Source of the DNA: Palauibacter sp965207805
Lineage (GTDB): Bacteria > Gemmatimonadota > Gemmatimonadetes > Palauibacterales > Palauibacteraceae
Reading direction: 5' to 3'
Assembly: GCA_965207805.1 (NCBI GenBank)
Contig: OZ242312.1
Location: 3,348,001 to 3,412,000 of the forward strand
DNA length: 64,000 nt
Numbering within the stretch: the first letter of the stretch is position 1; every line of letters starts with the position of its first letter. Both the position numbers and the translations under genes were made by a program. The notes beneath the pieces are model-generated. The model was not told the origin of the DNA and did not search any database. It worked only from the letters and a program-made list of their open reading frames with translations. Positions 35,274 to 44,730 of this stretch are shown here, in pieces.

Positions 35274-36136
35274 GATTCTTCTCCTCTCCCAATGGTGACC
35301 CGGGTGCGAAGCATGGACTCCGCCGAACCCCGGAAAACGCCGCGAGTGGGCGGAACATCGGCATAATCGCGGCCCACCGCGACCCGCACGTGGCGCACAT
35401 CGCATTGCGTGTCGTTGGTCGGATCGAAGCCGATCCAGCCAATGCCCGGGAACCAGCTCTCGACCCAGGCGTGGCTCTCGCCCGTCGTTGCGCTACCACC
35501 GTTCTCACCGTCCGGACCCAGATAGCCGGACACGTATCGGGTCGGGATCCCCCAGCCCCGCAGGATCGAGGCCATGACGTGAGCGTAGTCCTGACACACG
35601 CCCTCGCGGCTCTCGAGGATGCGCTCGATCGGCGAATCCACGGCGGTCGTACCTGGAATATAATCAAACGACTCGTGGAGCCGGCTGCACAGGGCCGTAG
35701 CGGTCGCCAGCGGATCGTCCCCGCGTTCGAGGCCGCAGTTCGTGATGAAATCGGCGAGGAGCGGCGAGGAGCGGACGAAACGGCTCGGTTGCAGCATCAG
35801 CCCGAGTTCGGGCGCGCTCGCCTCGGCGCCGAGCCGGACCCACGCGTCCTCCGCGACCTCGAGGGGCGTCTCCGGTATCGGCCCGACCTCCACGGTCGAA
35901 CGTCCGACGATCGAGAGACGGCGATGCTTCCCGGGGCGATTGAAGAAGTGGCCCCGGTTGCGAAATGGCCCTTCGAATTCGAATACGGAGCCGGACGGGT
36001 CGGTCTCGATCGTGAATCCGCGCACGACCTGCCTTCGGTCCTGGACGGGGTGCAGATAAAGCGTCATGACGGACACTTGCACCGGGGCGCTGTAGACGAA
36101 CTCGATCGCGTGTTCGATGGTGTAGCGCGCAATCAT
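35264..36136 (-). CDS. transglutaminase-like protein with bacterial N-terminal domain
   Basis: A 290-residue protein. Residues 1-85 form the bacterial transglutaminase N-terminal beta domain (YTIEHAIEFVYSAPVQVSVM). The catalytic core contains Cys181 (REGVCQDYAH), His222 (ESHAWVE) and Asp238 (GFDPTND). There is no signal peptide, so it should be cytoplasmic. Genes of this type sit next to alpha-E and circularly permuted ATP-grasp genes in a conserved cluster predicted to make and process peptides, as here. The start overlaps the alpha-E stop by 4 nt. Confidence 0.93.
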   Translation of the reverse strand: MIARYTIEHAIEFVYSAPVQVSVMTLYLHPVQDRRQVVRGFTIETDPSGSVFEFEGPFRNRGHFFNRPGKHRRLSIVGRSTVEVGPIPETPLEVAEDAWVRLGAEASAPELGLMLQPSRFVRSSPLLADFITNCGLERGDDPLATATALCSRLHESFDYIPGTTAVDSPIERILESREGVCQDYAHVMASILRGWGIPTRYVSGYLGPDGENGGSATTGESHAWVESWFPGIGWIGFDPTNDTQCDVRHVRVAVGRDYADVPPTRGVFRGSAESMLRTRVTIGRGEESCL

Positions 36137-37116
36137 GCCGGGAGCCCCGCGGTCACTGGGTAGTCGACGTACGTGGCCTGGATGAGGCTGTGCAGGGTCC
36201 GGCTGTCGCGTGCGAGAGGCGCGAAGGCTTCCCCGGACGCCGCGTGAGTCGAGGTATCCTCCTCGCCCGGGTCGAGTTCGAGGGCCGCGGCCATGCGAAG
36301 CACCATGCGGTGTGGCGCGGCGAGGGGCGGGCGTCCGCCCGCCGGGTCGATTCCCCGCAGCGCGGACTCGATGCGGTCCGTCGCGTAGCGCAGGGAACGG
36401 GAAACCTCCGGGTTCCGCATCAGAAAGCCGAGCACTGAGCTACGGTGCAAGGCGAGCGACCGGTCCCGGCGGTAGGGCTCGAAGGCGCCGCATACGCGCA
36501 GCAAATCGGCCCAGGAGAGGACGAGGCCGTCACCCTCCGGCCGCGCGATCCGATTCCACACGTCGAGCAGCACGACCTGCTGCTGCAGCCGCTCGACGTA
36601 GCGGCCGAGTTCGAGGCACCGCCACGCATCGTCACGCGCCATGCTGGCGTCCACGACGCCGGCGAGGAGGCGGAGCCGGTCGATCGCCTGGCTCACCAGG
36701 GCCGCGGGTCCCTCGCCCCAGGCATCGGCGAACTCCGTCTCCTGGAGCCAGAGGAACCCCTGGTTCAGGCACACCCACACGCGCAGGGGCAGCCGGGGCC
36801 GGATCTCCCTGGCGTTCTCCCGCGCCATCCCCCAGCACGAAATCATCGATGCCGGGTTCGTCGTGTCTTCGACCAGGCCGCCCGTCAACGTGTAGGCATC
36901 CGCGATGAGGAAAGCTTCGGCCTCGTCCACATCGGCCGGCGCCTGCGGAGGGGACTGGCTCAGCGCCCGGTATACCACGCGCCACCCGAGGGCGAGTTCG
37001 TCGGCGTCCGCATCCACGAGCCGGGTCAGCTGGTACTCGAGCAGACGGGCCGTGTTTTCGGTCCGTTCCGCGTAGCGGCCAAGCCAGTAGAAGTTCGCCG
37101 CCATCCGCGCTAGCAT
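36133..37116 (-). CDS. alpha-E domain protein
   Basis: A 327-residue all-alpha protein opening with MLARMAANFYWLGRYAERTENTARLLEYQL, the typical alpha-E start, and rich in conserved acidic and arginine helices (GLVEDTTNPASMISCWGMARENAREIR). The family always accompanies a circularly permuted ATP-grasp enzyme and a transglutaminase. It is thought to be an accessory or peptide-binding subunit of an uncharacterised peptide-ligase system. It lies 24 nt after the ATP-grasp gene. Confidence 0.92.
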   Translation of the reverse strand: MLARMAANFYWLGRYAERTENTARLLEYQLTRLVDADADELALGWRVVYRALSQSPPQAPADVDEAEAFLIADAYTLTGGLVEDTTNPASMISCWGMARENAREIRPRLPLRVWVCLNQGFLWLQETEFADAWGEGPAALVSQAIDRLRLLAGVVDASMARDDAWRCLELGRYVERLQQQVVLLDVWNRIARPEGDGLVLSWADLLRVCGAFEPYRRDRSLALHRSSVLGFLMRNPEVSRSLRYATDRIESALRGIDPAGGRPPLAAPHRMVLRMAAALELDPGEEDTSTHAASGEAFAPLARDSRTLHSLIQATYVDYPVTAGLPA

Positions 37117-37140
37117 CGTCCGTCGCCCCTCTCCGGCCCG

Positions 37141-38640
37141 CTACTCACGGAGGATCCAGAGATCCTTGCAGCCTCCGCCCTGGCTGGAGTTCACGACGAG
37201 GCTTCCCTTGCGCAGCGCGACGCGGCACAGGCCGCCGGGGACCACGTGCTGCTTCTCCTTCCCCTGGAGGACGAAGGGGCGCAGGTCCACGTGGCGAGGC
37301 TCCAGGCGTCCGTCCACGAAGCAGCCCGCCCGGGAAAGGGGCAGCACCGGCTGCGAGATGTAGTTCGCCGGGTCGCTCCGCAGTTGCTCCGCGAACGCCC
37401 TCCGCTCGGCCTTCGTGGCATGCGGGCCCACGAGCATCCCGTAGCCCCCCGACCCTCCCACCTCCTTGACGACGAGTTCCTTGAGGTTGTCCAGCGTGTA
37501 GGCGAGGCCGTCCGGCTCTCGGCAGAGATGGGTTTCCACGTTGGCCAGAATCGGCTCTTCATCCAGGAAATAGCGGATGAGGCGCGGGACGTACGCGTAT
37601 AGCGCCTTGTCGTCCGCCACGCCCGTGCCCGGCGCGTTGGCGAGCACCAGGTTGCCGGCGCGGTAGGCGTGGAAGAGGCCGGCGGCCCCGAGCACGGAGT
37701 CTTCCCGGAAGGCGACCGGATCGAGAAAATCGTCATCGATCCGTCGGTAGAGCACGTCGATCCGCCGCAGACCCGCGGCCGTGCGGGCGTACAGCGTCGC
37801 GTCGTGCACGACGAGATCCCGCCCCTCCACCAGATCGACGCCCATCTCGCCGGCCAGAAACGCGTGCTCGTAGTAGGCCGAGTTGTATCGGCCCGGCGTC
37901 AGCACCGCCATGCGGGGGGTCTCCGCCGTCAGCGAGAGCGACGCGATCGTCGAGTAGAGGCGTTCCGGATAGTCGGCCACCTCGCGGACCCCGTACGCCC
38001 GATACAGATAGGGGAAGGCCCATTTCATCGCCGTGCGGCAGGCGAGCATGTAGGAAACGCCCGACGGGACCCGGAGATTGTCCTCCAGCACCGCGAAGGT
38101 GTCGCCCGCGCGCACGATGTCCGTCCCGCACACGGCGACGTACACGTCGTGCGGCACCTTCATCCCCCGCATCTCGATACGGTACTGGGGACAGCCGAGC
38201 ACGAGGTCGACGGGAACGATGCCATCCCGCAGCGACTTCCCGTCGTGGTAGACGTCGTGCAGGAACAGATTGAGGGCCGTGAGGCGCTGCTTCAGCCCCC
38301 GCTCGATGTGATCCCACTCCTCGGCGGTGATGAGGCGGGGCACGCAGTCGATGGGGATGATCTGCTCCGAGACATCCTCGACGCCGAGGACCGTGAACGT
38401 GATCCCCTCATGGACGAAACGGCGGTACACGCCGTCCTGAAGCCGCTCGAGATCTTCGGGGGGGATCTTGGAGAGGGCGGCCCCGAGTCGGCGGGCCCGC
38501 TCCCTGGGGGTGCCGTCGTCGTTGAACAACTCGTCGTGAAATGCGGAATCCAGCTCGTAGTGCCGGAAAGGCCCGGACCCCGCCGAAATCGCGGGGTCCG
38601 GGTCGGCATAACCGTGATCGACAAACTTCACCGCCGACAT
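37141..38640 (-). CDS. circularly permuted type 2 ATP-grasp protein
   Basis: A 499-residue protein of the CP_ATPgrasp group, slightly longer at the N-terminus than many. Visible motifs: FVHEGITFTVLGVEDVSEQIIPIDCVPRLI, GRYNSAYYEHAFLAGEMGVDLVEGRDL, VYRRIDDDFLDP, LANAPGTGVADDKALYAYVP and a C-terminal VVKEVGGSGGYGMLVGP with the glycine-rich ATP loop, ending GGGCKDLWIL. ATP-grasp enzymes join a carboxylate to an amine through an acyl-phosphate. The cluster with alpha-E and transglutaminase suggests formation of peptide-like conjugates; the product is unknown. Confidence 0.93.
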   Translation of the reverse strand: MSAVKFVDHGYADPDPAISAGSGPFRHYELDSAFHDELFNDDGTPRERARRLGAALSKIPPEDLERLQDGVYRRFVHEGITFTVLGVEDVSEQIIPIDCVPRLITAEEWDHIERGLKQRLTALNLFLHDVYHDGKSLRDGIVPVDLVLGCPQYRIEMRGMKVPHDVYVAVCGTDIVRAGDTFAVLEDNLRVPSGVSYMLACRTAMKWAFPYLYRAYGVREVADYPERLYSTIASLSLTAETPRMAVLTPGRYNSAYYEHAFLAGEMGVDLVEGRDLVVHDATLYARTAAGLRRIDVLYRRIDDDFLDPVAFREDSVLGAAGLFHAYRAGNLVLANAPGTGVADDKALYAYVPRLIRYFLDEEPILANVETHLCREPDGLAYTLDNLKELVVKEVGGSGGYGMLVGPHATKAERRAFAEQLRSDPANYISQPVLPLSRAGCFVDGRLEPRHVDLRPFVLQGKEKQHVVPGGLCRVALRKGSLVVNSSQGGGCKDLWILRE

Positions 38641-38664
38641 CGCGCGGTTCCCGTGCGGGGACGC

Positions 38665-40074
38665 TCAGTCCGCGTCGCGGAAGTCGTTGTCGTCGTCGGG
38701 ATCCACCATGAGGACGAATTCGGGGTAGGCATCGATCCCGAGTTCCGCCGCGTCCTGGCCGATGCTCTCGACGCTCCGCGACACGCGAACGCCCATCGTC
38801 CTGTCCAGCACCGTCCAGAGGATCCAGGAGACGAAGAAGGCGAAGGCGCCGATGGCCGCGACGCCGGTCAGCTGCACCCAGAAATCGCCGCCGGCCGCGA
38901 TGCAGGTGGCGAGCGTGCCCCAGACTCCGGCGAACAGGTGCGCGGGCACGGCCCCGACCACGTCGTCGATCCGCCGCACCTCCAGCAGCTTCAGCCCGAA
39001 CATGCAGAGGAGGGAGCCGACGGCGCCGATCAGGATGGCCCACAGCGAGTTCGTGATGTTCGGTCCGGCCGTGATCGCCACCATGCCGGAGATCGCCCCG
39101 TTGAGCGTGGCGAAGAGGTCGACCCGGCCGAGGATGGACCGGGACAGGCAGAGCGCCGTGATGACGCCGGCCGCGGCGGCGAGGTTCGTGTTCACGAGGA
39201 TGTTGCTCATCGACACCGCGTTGACGACGCCCGAGAGGGCGAGTTCGGAGCCGCCGTTGAAGCCGAACCAGCCCATCCAGAGGATGAACACCCCCAGCGT
39301 CACTGCGGGGATGTTCGACGGAGGGGTCGGCTTGATGGAGCCGTCCTTGCGGTACTTGCCCCAGCGCGGACCCACGACGAGCGCGCCGGCGAGCGCCGCC
39401 CAGCCGCCGGTCGAGTGCACGATCGTCGAGCCGGCGAAGTCCGTGAAGCCCCTCTGTCCGAGCCAGCCGCCGCCCCACGTCCACGCGCCGACGATGGGGT
39501 AGATGACCGCGGTGAGCGCGCCCACGAAGACGAAGAAGGTCCACAGCTTGACTCGCTCGGCCAGCGCCCCCGAGACGATCGAGGCGGTCGTGGCGACGAA
39601 GACCATCTGGAAGAACCAGTCCGACATCACGGAGTAGCCGTTCTCCGCCACCGCGGCGGCCGCGCCTTCGTTCCCGCCGATGAGCGCGACCTCGTCGGCG
39701 GACGGGCCGTAAAAGAAGCTGATCGACCCGATCACGCTCCCGACGTCGACGTACATGAGGTTGTAGCCGATGACGTAGTACGCGAGGCCCGCGATGGCGT
39801 ACAGTCCGATGTTCTTCATGCAGATCATGGACGCGCTCTTGGACCGCACGGACCCGGCTTCGAGCATCGTGAACCCCGCGCACATCCACATCACGAGCAC
39901 GCCCCAGACGAGGAACGAGTACGTGTTGAGGACGAACCCGAGATCTCCGGCAACGTCCTGCGCGGCGAGCAGGGCCGGCGCCAGAAGGAGGCCCGCGCCG
40001 GAGAGCAGCGCGGCGGTCGCAACGTTCCTTCCCGCCGCGAACCGGCGGGACCAGCGTACCTGATGGGTGCTCAC
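38665..40074 (-). CDS. amtB: ammonium transporter (Amt family)
   Basis: A 469-residue protein with a signal sequence and eleven helices. The conserved core is present: YFxxxG regions, the twin pore histidines in STIVHSTGGWAALAGA and AVPAHLFAGVWGTLA, the phenylalanine-gate region, and GWFGFNGGSELA. I chose the GTG at 40074 because of AAGGAG 5 nt upstream; an in-frame ATG at 40110 is the alternative. The cytoplasmic tail ends with DPDDDNDF after AELGIDAYPEF. No glnK gene is adjacent, which is unusual for amtB. It leads a run of minus-strand genes into the ATP-grasp cluster. Confidence 0.93.
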   Translation of the reverse strand: MSTHQVRWSRRFAAGRNVATAALLSGAGLLLAPALLAAQDVAGDLGFVLNTYSFLVWGVLVMWMCAGFTMLEAGSVRSKSASMICMKNIGLYAIAGLAYYVIGYNLMYVDVGSVIGSISFFYGPSADEVALIGGNEGAAAAVAENGYSVMSDWFFQMVFVATTASIVSGALAERVKLWTFFVFVGALTAVIYPIVGAWTWGGGWLGQRGFTDFAGSTIVHSTGGWAALAGALVVGPRWGKYRKDGSIKPTPPSNIPAVTLGVFILWMGWFGFNGGSELALSGVVNAVSMSNILVNTNLAAAAGVITALCLSRSILGRVDLFATLNGAISGMVAITAGPNITNSLWAILIGAVGSLLCMFGLKLLEVRRIDDVVGAVPAHLFAGVWGTLATCIAAGGDFWVQLTGVAAIGAFAFFVSWILWTVLDRTMGVRVSRSVESIGQDAAELGIDAYPEFVLMVDPDDDNDFRDAD

Positions 40075-40257
40075 GGCGGCTCCTTCTTCAACAGGTTTTC
40101 GTCCGATCATGGCCCTTCGCGACTCGCGGTTTAGGTTGCGTCCCTGCTCGACATCGCGCAACGGGTTCTCGGTGCGCCGGTAGCCGAACGGCGGCGGCCG
40201 GCTATCTTCGGGTGTGACCGGACTAGACCGGAATCTTCGACGAGAGGGCATATCACT

Positions 40258-41316
40258 ATGTGGAAACGCTCCATCGGAGTGGTCGCCGCATTTGGTTTGG
40301 GGCTCGCGCTCCCCGCCGTCCACCCCCTCCTTGCCCAGGAAATCCGGGCGCGTGGCGGCTCCACCGTCACCGTGGGCGCCCGGATCCAGGCGCAATACGA
40401 GGCTTCGAGCGTTGACGAGACGCCAACATCGTTCTTCATCCGACGCGCGTGGGTGACGATCGACGGGAAGCTCAACGATCTCGTCGGAGGCAGAGCCCAG
40501 TTCAACATCGACGGCGCGTCGGTTCTCGAGGCGTACCTGGAACTCACGCCGAGCGAGGCGCTGGAAATCCAGTTGGGGCAGTTCAAGAAGGGGATGTCGT
40601 ATTTCTGGCTGGTGCCCAACGCCTGGCTCCCGATCATCGAACGAGACGCCAGGGTCACGGGCGTGGATCACTGCCCCGGCGTCGGCAGCGTATGCACCTT
40701 CGGCCGTCTCACCGGCGCGCTGGGCCTGGACAACTACGAGCCGGGCATCCTCGCGCAGGGGCGCGTCAGCCCGCATTTCGGCTACCGCTTCACGCTCACC
40801 AACGGCGAGGGGATCGGGAACAAGGACGTGAACACAGGGAAGTCGGCCTCGGGCCAGCTCTCCCTGTTCCCGACCGGGGGGACCACGCGGGTGTCCGCCT
40901 ACTTCGCCCTGGACGAGACCCTGAACAGCCACGAGGAGACGATGGGTGTCCCGGCGGTCGGGGCCGAGGTGGAACTCGGCACCTGGCTCGGCGGTCCTCA
41001 CCTGATCGCCAACGTCCTGCAGGGCCGCAACTGGAAGCTGAACGATGACGCGAAGTTCTCCGCCTTCCAGTTCATGGCCTTCTGGTACCTGCCCATGGCG
41101 CCCGAGTCGCAGTTCTCGGGGATCGAGCCGATGCTTCGGGTAAGCTGGGTCGATTCAGGCGCGGAGAATCCGGAAAAGGTCACCGGGACCGTCGTGACGC
41201 CCGGCGTCATGGTGTACTTCACGGGTCGAAACGGGATTTCCACGAACGTGGACTTCTACAGCTCGGGCGGCCGGTCGGACTGGTCCTGGAAGGTCCAGGC
41301 GTTCGCTTTCTTCTGA
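40258..41316 (+). CDS. phosphate-selective porin O/P-like outer-membrane protein
   Basis: A 352-residue outer-membrane protein with a signal peptide (ending PLLAQE). The barrel shows the OprO/OprP pattern: IRRAWVTIDGKLNDLVGGRAQFNID, LEAYLELTPSEALEIQLGQFK, the GYRFTLTNGEG strand, and a terminal strand ending with Phe (WSWKVQAFAFF). Solute preference cannot be inferred, and several members are not phosphate-specific. It is divergent from the ammonium transporter. A stem-loop with a T-rich tail follows at 41343. Confidence 0.85.
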   Translation: MWKRSIGVVAAFGLGLALPAVHPLLAQEIRARGGSTVTVGARIQAQYEASSVDETPTSFFIRRAWVTIDGKLNDLVGGRAQFNIDGASVLEAYLELTPSEALEIQLGQFKKGMSYFWLVPNAWLPIIERDARVTGVDHCPGVGSVCTFGRLTGALGLDNYEPGILAQGRVSPHFGYRFTLTNGEGIGNKDVNTGKSASGQLSLFPTGGTTRVSAYFALDETLNSHEETMGVPAVGAEVELGTWLGGPHLIANVLQGRNWKLNDDAKFSAFQFMAFWYLPMAPESQFSGIEPMLRVSWVDSGAENPEKVTGTVVTPGVMVYFTGRNGISTNVDFYSSGGRSDWSWKVQAFAFF

Positions 41317-41342
41317 TCGGGCCCGGACGGGCCGCGACGGAT

Positions 41343-41383
41343 CAGGGGGCGCGTCGGCGATCCGGCGCGCCCCCTGTTTCGTT
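41343..41383 (+). terminator. rho-independent terminator of the porin gene
   Basis: CAGGGGGCGCG (41343-41353) pairs perfectly with CGCGCCCCCTG (41366-41376), and TTTCGTTT follows. It lies between convergent genes; the T-rich side fits transcription from the plus strand. Confidence 0.65.
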
Positions 41384-41394
41384 TCCGGCCCTTG

Positions 41395-41730
41395 CTACTT
41401 GAAGCTCGCTTGAGCTTCCTCGACCGTATCGAAGACCTTGGTCAGCCGCACGAAACCGCTGACCTCCAACACTTCGAGGATATTCTCCGGGACGTGGCAC
41501 AGGGCGAGCCCCCCGCCGGCCTGGTTGGTCTTGCGGATGGCGATCAACAGCGCCCGTAGCCCGGCACTGCTGATGTAGCGCAGGCTCCCGCAATCCAGGA
41601 CCAGGTTGGTCGCCCCCCCATCGATGATGCCGGAGAGCTCGCCATCGAAGTCCTTGGCGTTGCTGGAGTCTACGCGCCCGCTGACCACCCCTACGGCGGT
41701 ATCTCCCGAATAGCTGGTCTCAATGTTCAT
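41395..41730 (-). CDS. STAS-domain anti-sigma factor antagonist
   Basis: A 111-residue protein of the SpoIIAA/RsbV type. The pattern is VVSGRVDSSNAKDFDGELS, LVLDCGSLRYISSAGLRALL with the phosphorylatable serine at 54 or 55, and the usual C-terminal helix. When unphosphorylated it would bind the RsbW-like kinase encoded immediately upstream, and it would be dephosphorylated by the PP2C protein at 42395. The gene overlaps the kinase gene by 11 nt, so they form one unit. Confidence 0.93.
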   Translation of the reverse strand: MNIETSYSGDTAVGVVSGRVDSSNAKDFDGELSGIIDGGATNLVLDCGSLRYISSAGLRALLIAIRKTNQAGGGLALCHVPENILEVLEVSGFVRLTKVFDTVEEAQASFK

Positions 41731-42193
41731 CTGGCGATTCCTCGCTTCCGGCAGCCCCCAACGGCTGCGTCAGGGTAAGGCAGTTGAAACCCTCGGCCCG
41801 CTCATACGCAAGCGTGTCAATAAAAGACTTCGTAAGGTGGATGCCAAGCCCCCCGATGGGACGATCTTCCGCTGCAAGGCTTATGTCGGGAATCTCCGCG
41901 TCCTCCAGCGGGTTGAACGGTCGGCCGTTGTCTCGAATCGTGATCTCAATGTCGGCGTCTCCGAGGCGAATGTCCACCGTGATGACCGGATCCTCCGTGA
42001 TTCCTTCGAATCCGTAGGAGATGATGTTCGTCAGGAGCTCGTCCAGGGAGAGCTGAAACCGGAAGATGATGTCGTGCGAAAGCGCCCGCTCGAGGCAGAA
42101 GCGCTCGACCTCGTCCACCACGCGACGTGGCTCGCTCGGGTCCGGCTTGACGGCGATCCGCACTCCAGGTCCGCTCCTTGGCTGGTTGCCCAC
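41720..42193 (-). CDS. anti-sigma factor serine kinase, RsbW-like ATPase
   Basis: A 157-residue GHKL ATPase: N-box LSLDELLTNIISYGF, G1 region IRDNGRPFNPL, and GGLGIHLTKSFID. It lacks a DHp domain, as expected for RsbW/SpoIIAB proteins, which phosphorylate a STAS antagonist and sequester a sigma factor or other target. No sigma factor gene is nearby, so the regulated output is unknown. Convergent in function and divergent in direction from the PP2C/histidine-kinase operon starting at 42395. An in-frame GTG at 42157 is an alternative start. Confidence 0.92.
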   Translation of the reverse strand: MGNQPRSGPGVRIAVKPDPSEPRRVVDEVERFCLERALSHDIIFRFQLSLDELLTNIISYGFEGITEDPVITVDIRLGDADIEITIRDNGRPFNPLEDAEIPDISLAAEDRPIGGLGIHLTKSFIDTLAYERAEGFNCLTLTQPLGAAGSEESPDEH

Positions 42194-42394
42194 TCGCTGT
42201 TCCGGGCGCCTTCGGCGCCGAAACTACGCCCACTCCCGAGGTTTGACATATTGCGCGGCCGGTCCCCGGTTGTGGAGATTCCCGCACGTCGCGCCGGGAC
42301 CCCCGCGCAAATCGACACGGACGATGACGACTGGACGCCGTTTCGGACAAGGGCAGGAACCCATGACCGACGATTCACCTCAACCGAGGCCTCG

Positions 42395-43552
42395 ATGCCG
42401 AAGATCCTGGTAGTAGACGACGAACCCGATCTGGAGCTGCTCCTCCGGCAGAAGTTTCGGCGCCGGATCCGCTCGGGCGAATTCACGCTGGTCTTCGCCC
42501 AGAACGGGGTCGAGGCCCTCTCCAAGCTCGAGAAACACGACGACGTCGATGTCGTGCTCTCCGACATCAACATGCCCGAGATGGACGGCCTCACCCTCCT
42601 GGCGCAGCTGGGCGAACTCGACCGCGACCTCCGCGCCGTCATGGTCACGGCCTACGGGGACATGAAGAACATCCGCACCGCCATGAACCGCGGTGCTTTC
42701 GACTTTGTCACCAAGCCGATCGACTTCGGGGACCTGGAAACCACCATCGCGAAGACCCTCGAACACCTCGCGGTGATGCGAGCCGCGCTTCGCGACCGCG
42801 ACGCGCTGGTCGCGTTGCGACAGGAACTCGGCGTGGCGGCGAGGATGCAGGAGTCGATTCTGCCGACGAACTACCCCAGCGACCCGCGCTACGAGCTTCA
42901 CGCCTGGATGACGCCGGCCCGTGAAGTCGGAGGGGACTTCTACGATTTCTTCCGCCTCGAGGAAGACCACATGGCGATCGTCGTGGCCGATGTCTCGGGC
43001 AAGGGCGTGCCGGCGGCCTTCTTCATGATGGTGAGCCGCACGCTGCTCAAGGGGACGGCGATCGGCGAGGCCGACCCCTCGGTCTGTCTCGAGGAGGTGA
43101 ACCAGCTTCTCATCAACGAGAACGAGGAGTCGATGTTCGTGACCCTCTTCTACGCCAATTTCAATCCGTTGAGCGGCAAGGCCACGTTCGCGAACGCGGG
43201 GCACAACCTCCCGTTCCTCATCAAGGCTTCGGGAGAGGTCGAGCAGATCGTCTCCGATCCGGGACTCGTCCTCGGAATCATGTCCGGGGTCGACTTCCCC
43301 AGGGGATCGATCACCCTGGAGCCGGGCGATGCCGTTTTCTTCTACACGGACGGCGTGACGGAGGCGATGGACGAGGATGGCGTCGAACTCGGCGAAAAGG
43401 AGCTGGCCGAGGTTCTGGGTGAATGCGGCGGCTCGTCCGCGGAGGACATCAACCGCCATGTGATACGGGCGGTGCAGGAACATGCGGGAGAGGCGGACCA
43501 GTCGGATGACATCACCTGCCTGACGCTTCGGTATCTGGGGGCGCCCTCCTGA
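42395..43552 (+). CDS. response regulator fused to PP2C-type phosphatase, RsbU-like
   Basis: A 385-residue protein. Residues 3-125 form a receiver domain with Asp57 (LSDINMPEMDG) as phosphoacceptor, VTAYGD and FVTKPID. Residues about 150-385 are the PPM/PP2C (SpoIIE) phosphatase: MTPAREVGGDFYDFF, VVADVSGKGVPAAFFM, FANAGHNLPFL, FFYTDGVTEAMD and DDITCL, with the metal-binding aspartates conserved. It would be switched on by phosphorylation and would dephosphorylate the STAS protein at 41395. The ATG at 42395 is where the receiver begins. Its stop overlaps the next gene by one base. Confidence 0.95.
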   Translation: MPKILVVDDEPDLELLLRQKFRRRIRSGEFTLVFAQNGVEALSKLEKHDDVDVVLSDINMPEMDGLTLLAQLGELDRDLRAVMVTAYGDMKNIRTAMNRGAFDFVTKPIDFGDLETTIAKTLEHLAVMRAALRDRDALVALRQELGVAARMQESILPTNYPSDPRYELHAWMTPAREVGGDFYDFFRLEEDHMAIVVADVSGKGVPAAFFMMVSRTLLKGTAIGEADPSVCLEEVNQLLINENEESMFVTLFYANFNPLSGKATFANAGHNLPFLIKASGEVEQIVSDPGLVLGIMSGVDFPRGSITLEPGDAVFFYTDGVTEAMDEDGVELGEKELAEVLGECGGSSAEDINRHVIRAVQEHAGEADQSDDITCLTLRYLGAPS

Positions 43553-44730
43553 TGCAGCGCCGGTGGTTCGCGCTCGCGGCCGCCGTGGCCGCCGGCACGC
43601 TGCCCGGCGCCGCCATGTCGCAGCAGGGCGAAGCCGCGACCGAGGGCGTGTACGCCGATTCCATCGTCTTCGGCCAGTCCGCGGCCCTCGAAGGGCCCGC
43701 GGGCGAGTTGGGCCGCAACATGAACCTCGGCATCCGGGCCGCATTCGAGGAGGCCAATCGAGAGGGCGGCGTGCACGGACGCGCCCTCCGCCTCATCGTC
43801 CGCGACGACGGCTACGAACCCGAACCCGCCGTCGCCAACACGCAGGAACTCATCGAGCATGGCGTGTTCGGCCTCATCGGCGCCGTCGGCACGCCGACCT
43901 CGGCCGCCGCGGAACCCGGCGCGAGCGGCGCGGGCGTCCCCTACATCGGGGCGTTCACGGGCGCCGGCCTGCTGAGGCGCCCGGACCAGCGTTACGTCGT
44001 CAACCTGCGCGCGTCCTACGACCAGGAAACCGAGGAGATGGTGGAACGCCTCGTGCGGGACCTCGGCTTCCGGCGCATCGCGGTCTTCTACCAGGATGAC
44101 AACTACGGGCTGGCCGGTCTGACGGGCGTCCGCAACGCGATGGACGCGCTGGGCATGGAACTCGTCAGCGAGGCCCCCTACATGCGGAACACGCGGGCCG
44201 TGAAGCGCGGGCTCCTCGACATCCAGGCCGGCAACCCGCAGGCCGTCATCATCATCGGCGCGTACATCCCAGTGGCGCATTTCATCCGGTGGGCGAGGAA
44301 GATCGGCCTCGACGCCCTGTTCGTGAACATCTCCTTCGTCGGCAGCTACGCCCTCCTCGACGAGCTGGGCCGCGCCGGAGACGGCGTCGTCGTGACGCAG
44401 GTCGTGCCCTTCCCCCGCGACCCGAGCGTCCCCGTGGTGGCGCGCTATCAGGCCGCGCTACGGGCGGTCGATCCCTCCGCCCGCCCGGGCTTCGTGTCGC
44501 TGGAGGGCTATCTGGTCGGGCGGCTGGTCGTGGAGGCGCTGGCGGCCGGCGATCCGGACGTTCGGCCCACGCGGGACTCCTTCCTCCGCACGCTGACCGA
44601 ATCCGGCCCCATCGACCTCGGCGGCTTCACGGTCGAATACGGCGTGGAGGACAACCAGGGCTCGGACCTCGTGTTTCTGACTGTGATTCGGGAGGGCGAG
44701 TTCGTTCCCGTGACCCGGCTCTCCCGGTGA
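43552..44730 (+). CDS. periplasmic binding protein, branched-chain-amino-acid (type I) family
   Basis: A 392-residue exported protein: signal peptide ending GAAMSQQ, then the Peripla_BP_6 core SIVFGQSAALEGPAGELGRNMNLGIRAAFEEAN, HGRALRLIVRDDGYEP, and VAVFYQDDNYGLAGLTG-like blocks. No permease or ATPase gene of an amino-acid ABC transporter is near. Instead it is wedged between the PP2C regulator and a histidine kinase and is translationally coupled to both (TGATG before, GTGA after), so it is most simply read as the ligand-sensing subunit of the kinase. Ligand unknown. Confidence 0.92.
   Translation: MQRRWFALAAAVAAGTLPGAAMSQQGEAATEGVYADSIVFGQSAALEGPAGELGRNMNLGIRAAFEEANREGGVHGRALRLIVRDDGYEPEPAVANTQELIEHGVFGLIGAVGTPTSAAAEPGASGAGVPYIGAFTGAGLLRRPDQRYVVNLRASYDQETEEMVERLVRDLGFRRIAVFYQDDNYGLAGLTGVRNAMDALGMELVSEAPYMRNTRAVKRGLLDIQAGNPQAVIIIGAYIPVAHFIRWARKIGLDALFVNISFVGSYALLDELGRAGDGVVVTQVVPFPRDPSVPVVARYQAALRAVDPSARPGFVSLEGYLVGRLVVEALAAGDPDVRPTRDSFLRTLTESGPIDLGGFTVEYGVEDNQGSDLVFLTVIREGEFVPVTRLSR

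Noticed and set aside
37669..40134. An 821-codon open frame on the plus strand
   Set aside because: It lies opposite the ATP-grasp and ammonium-transporter genes and is rich in His, Arg, Asp and Pro, the mark of a shadow frame in GC-rich DNA.
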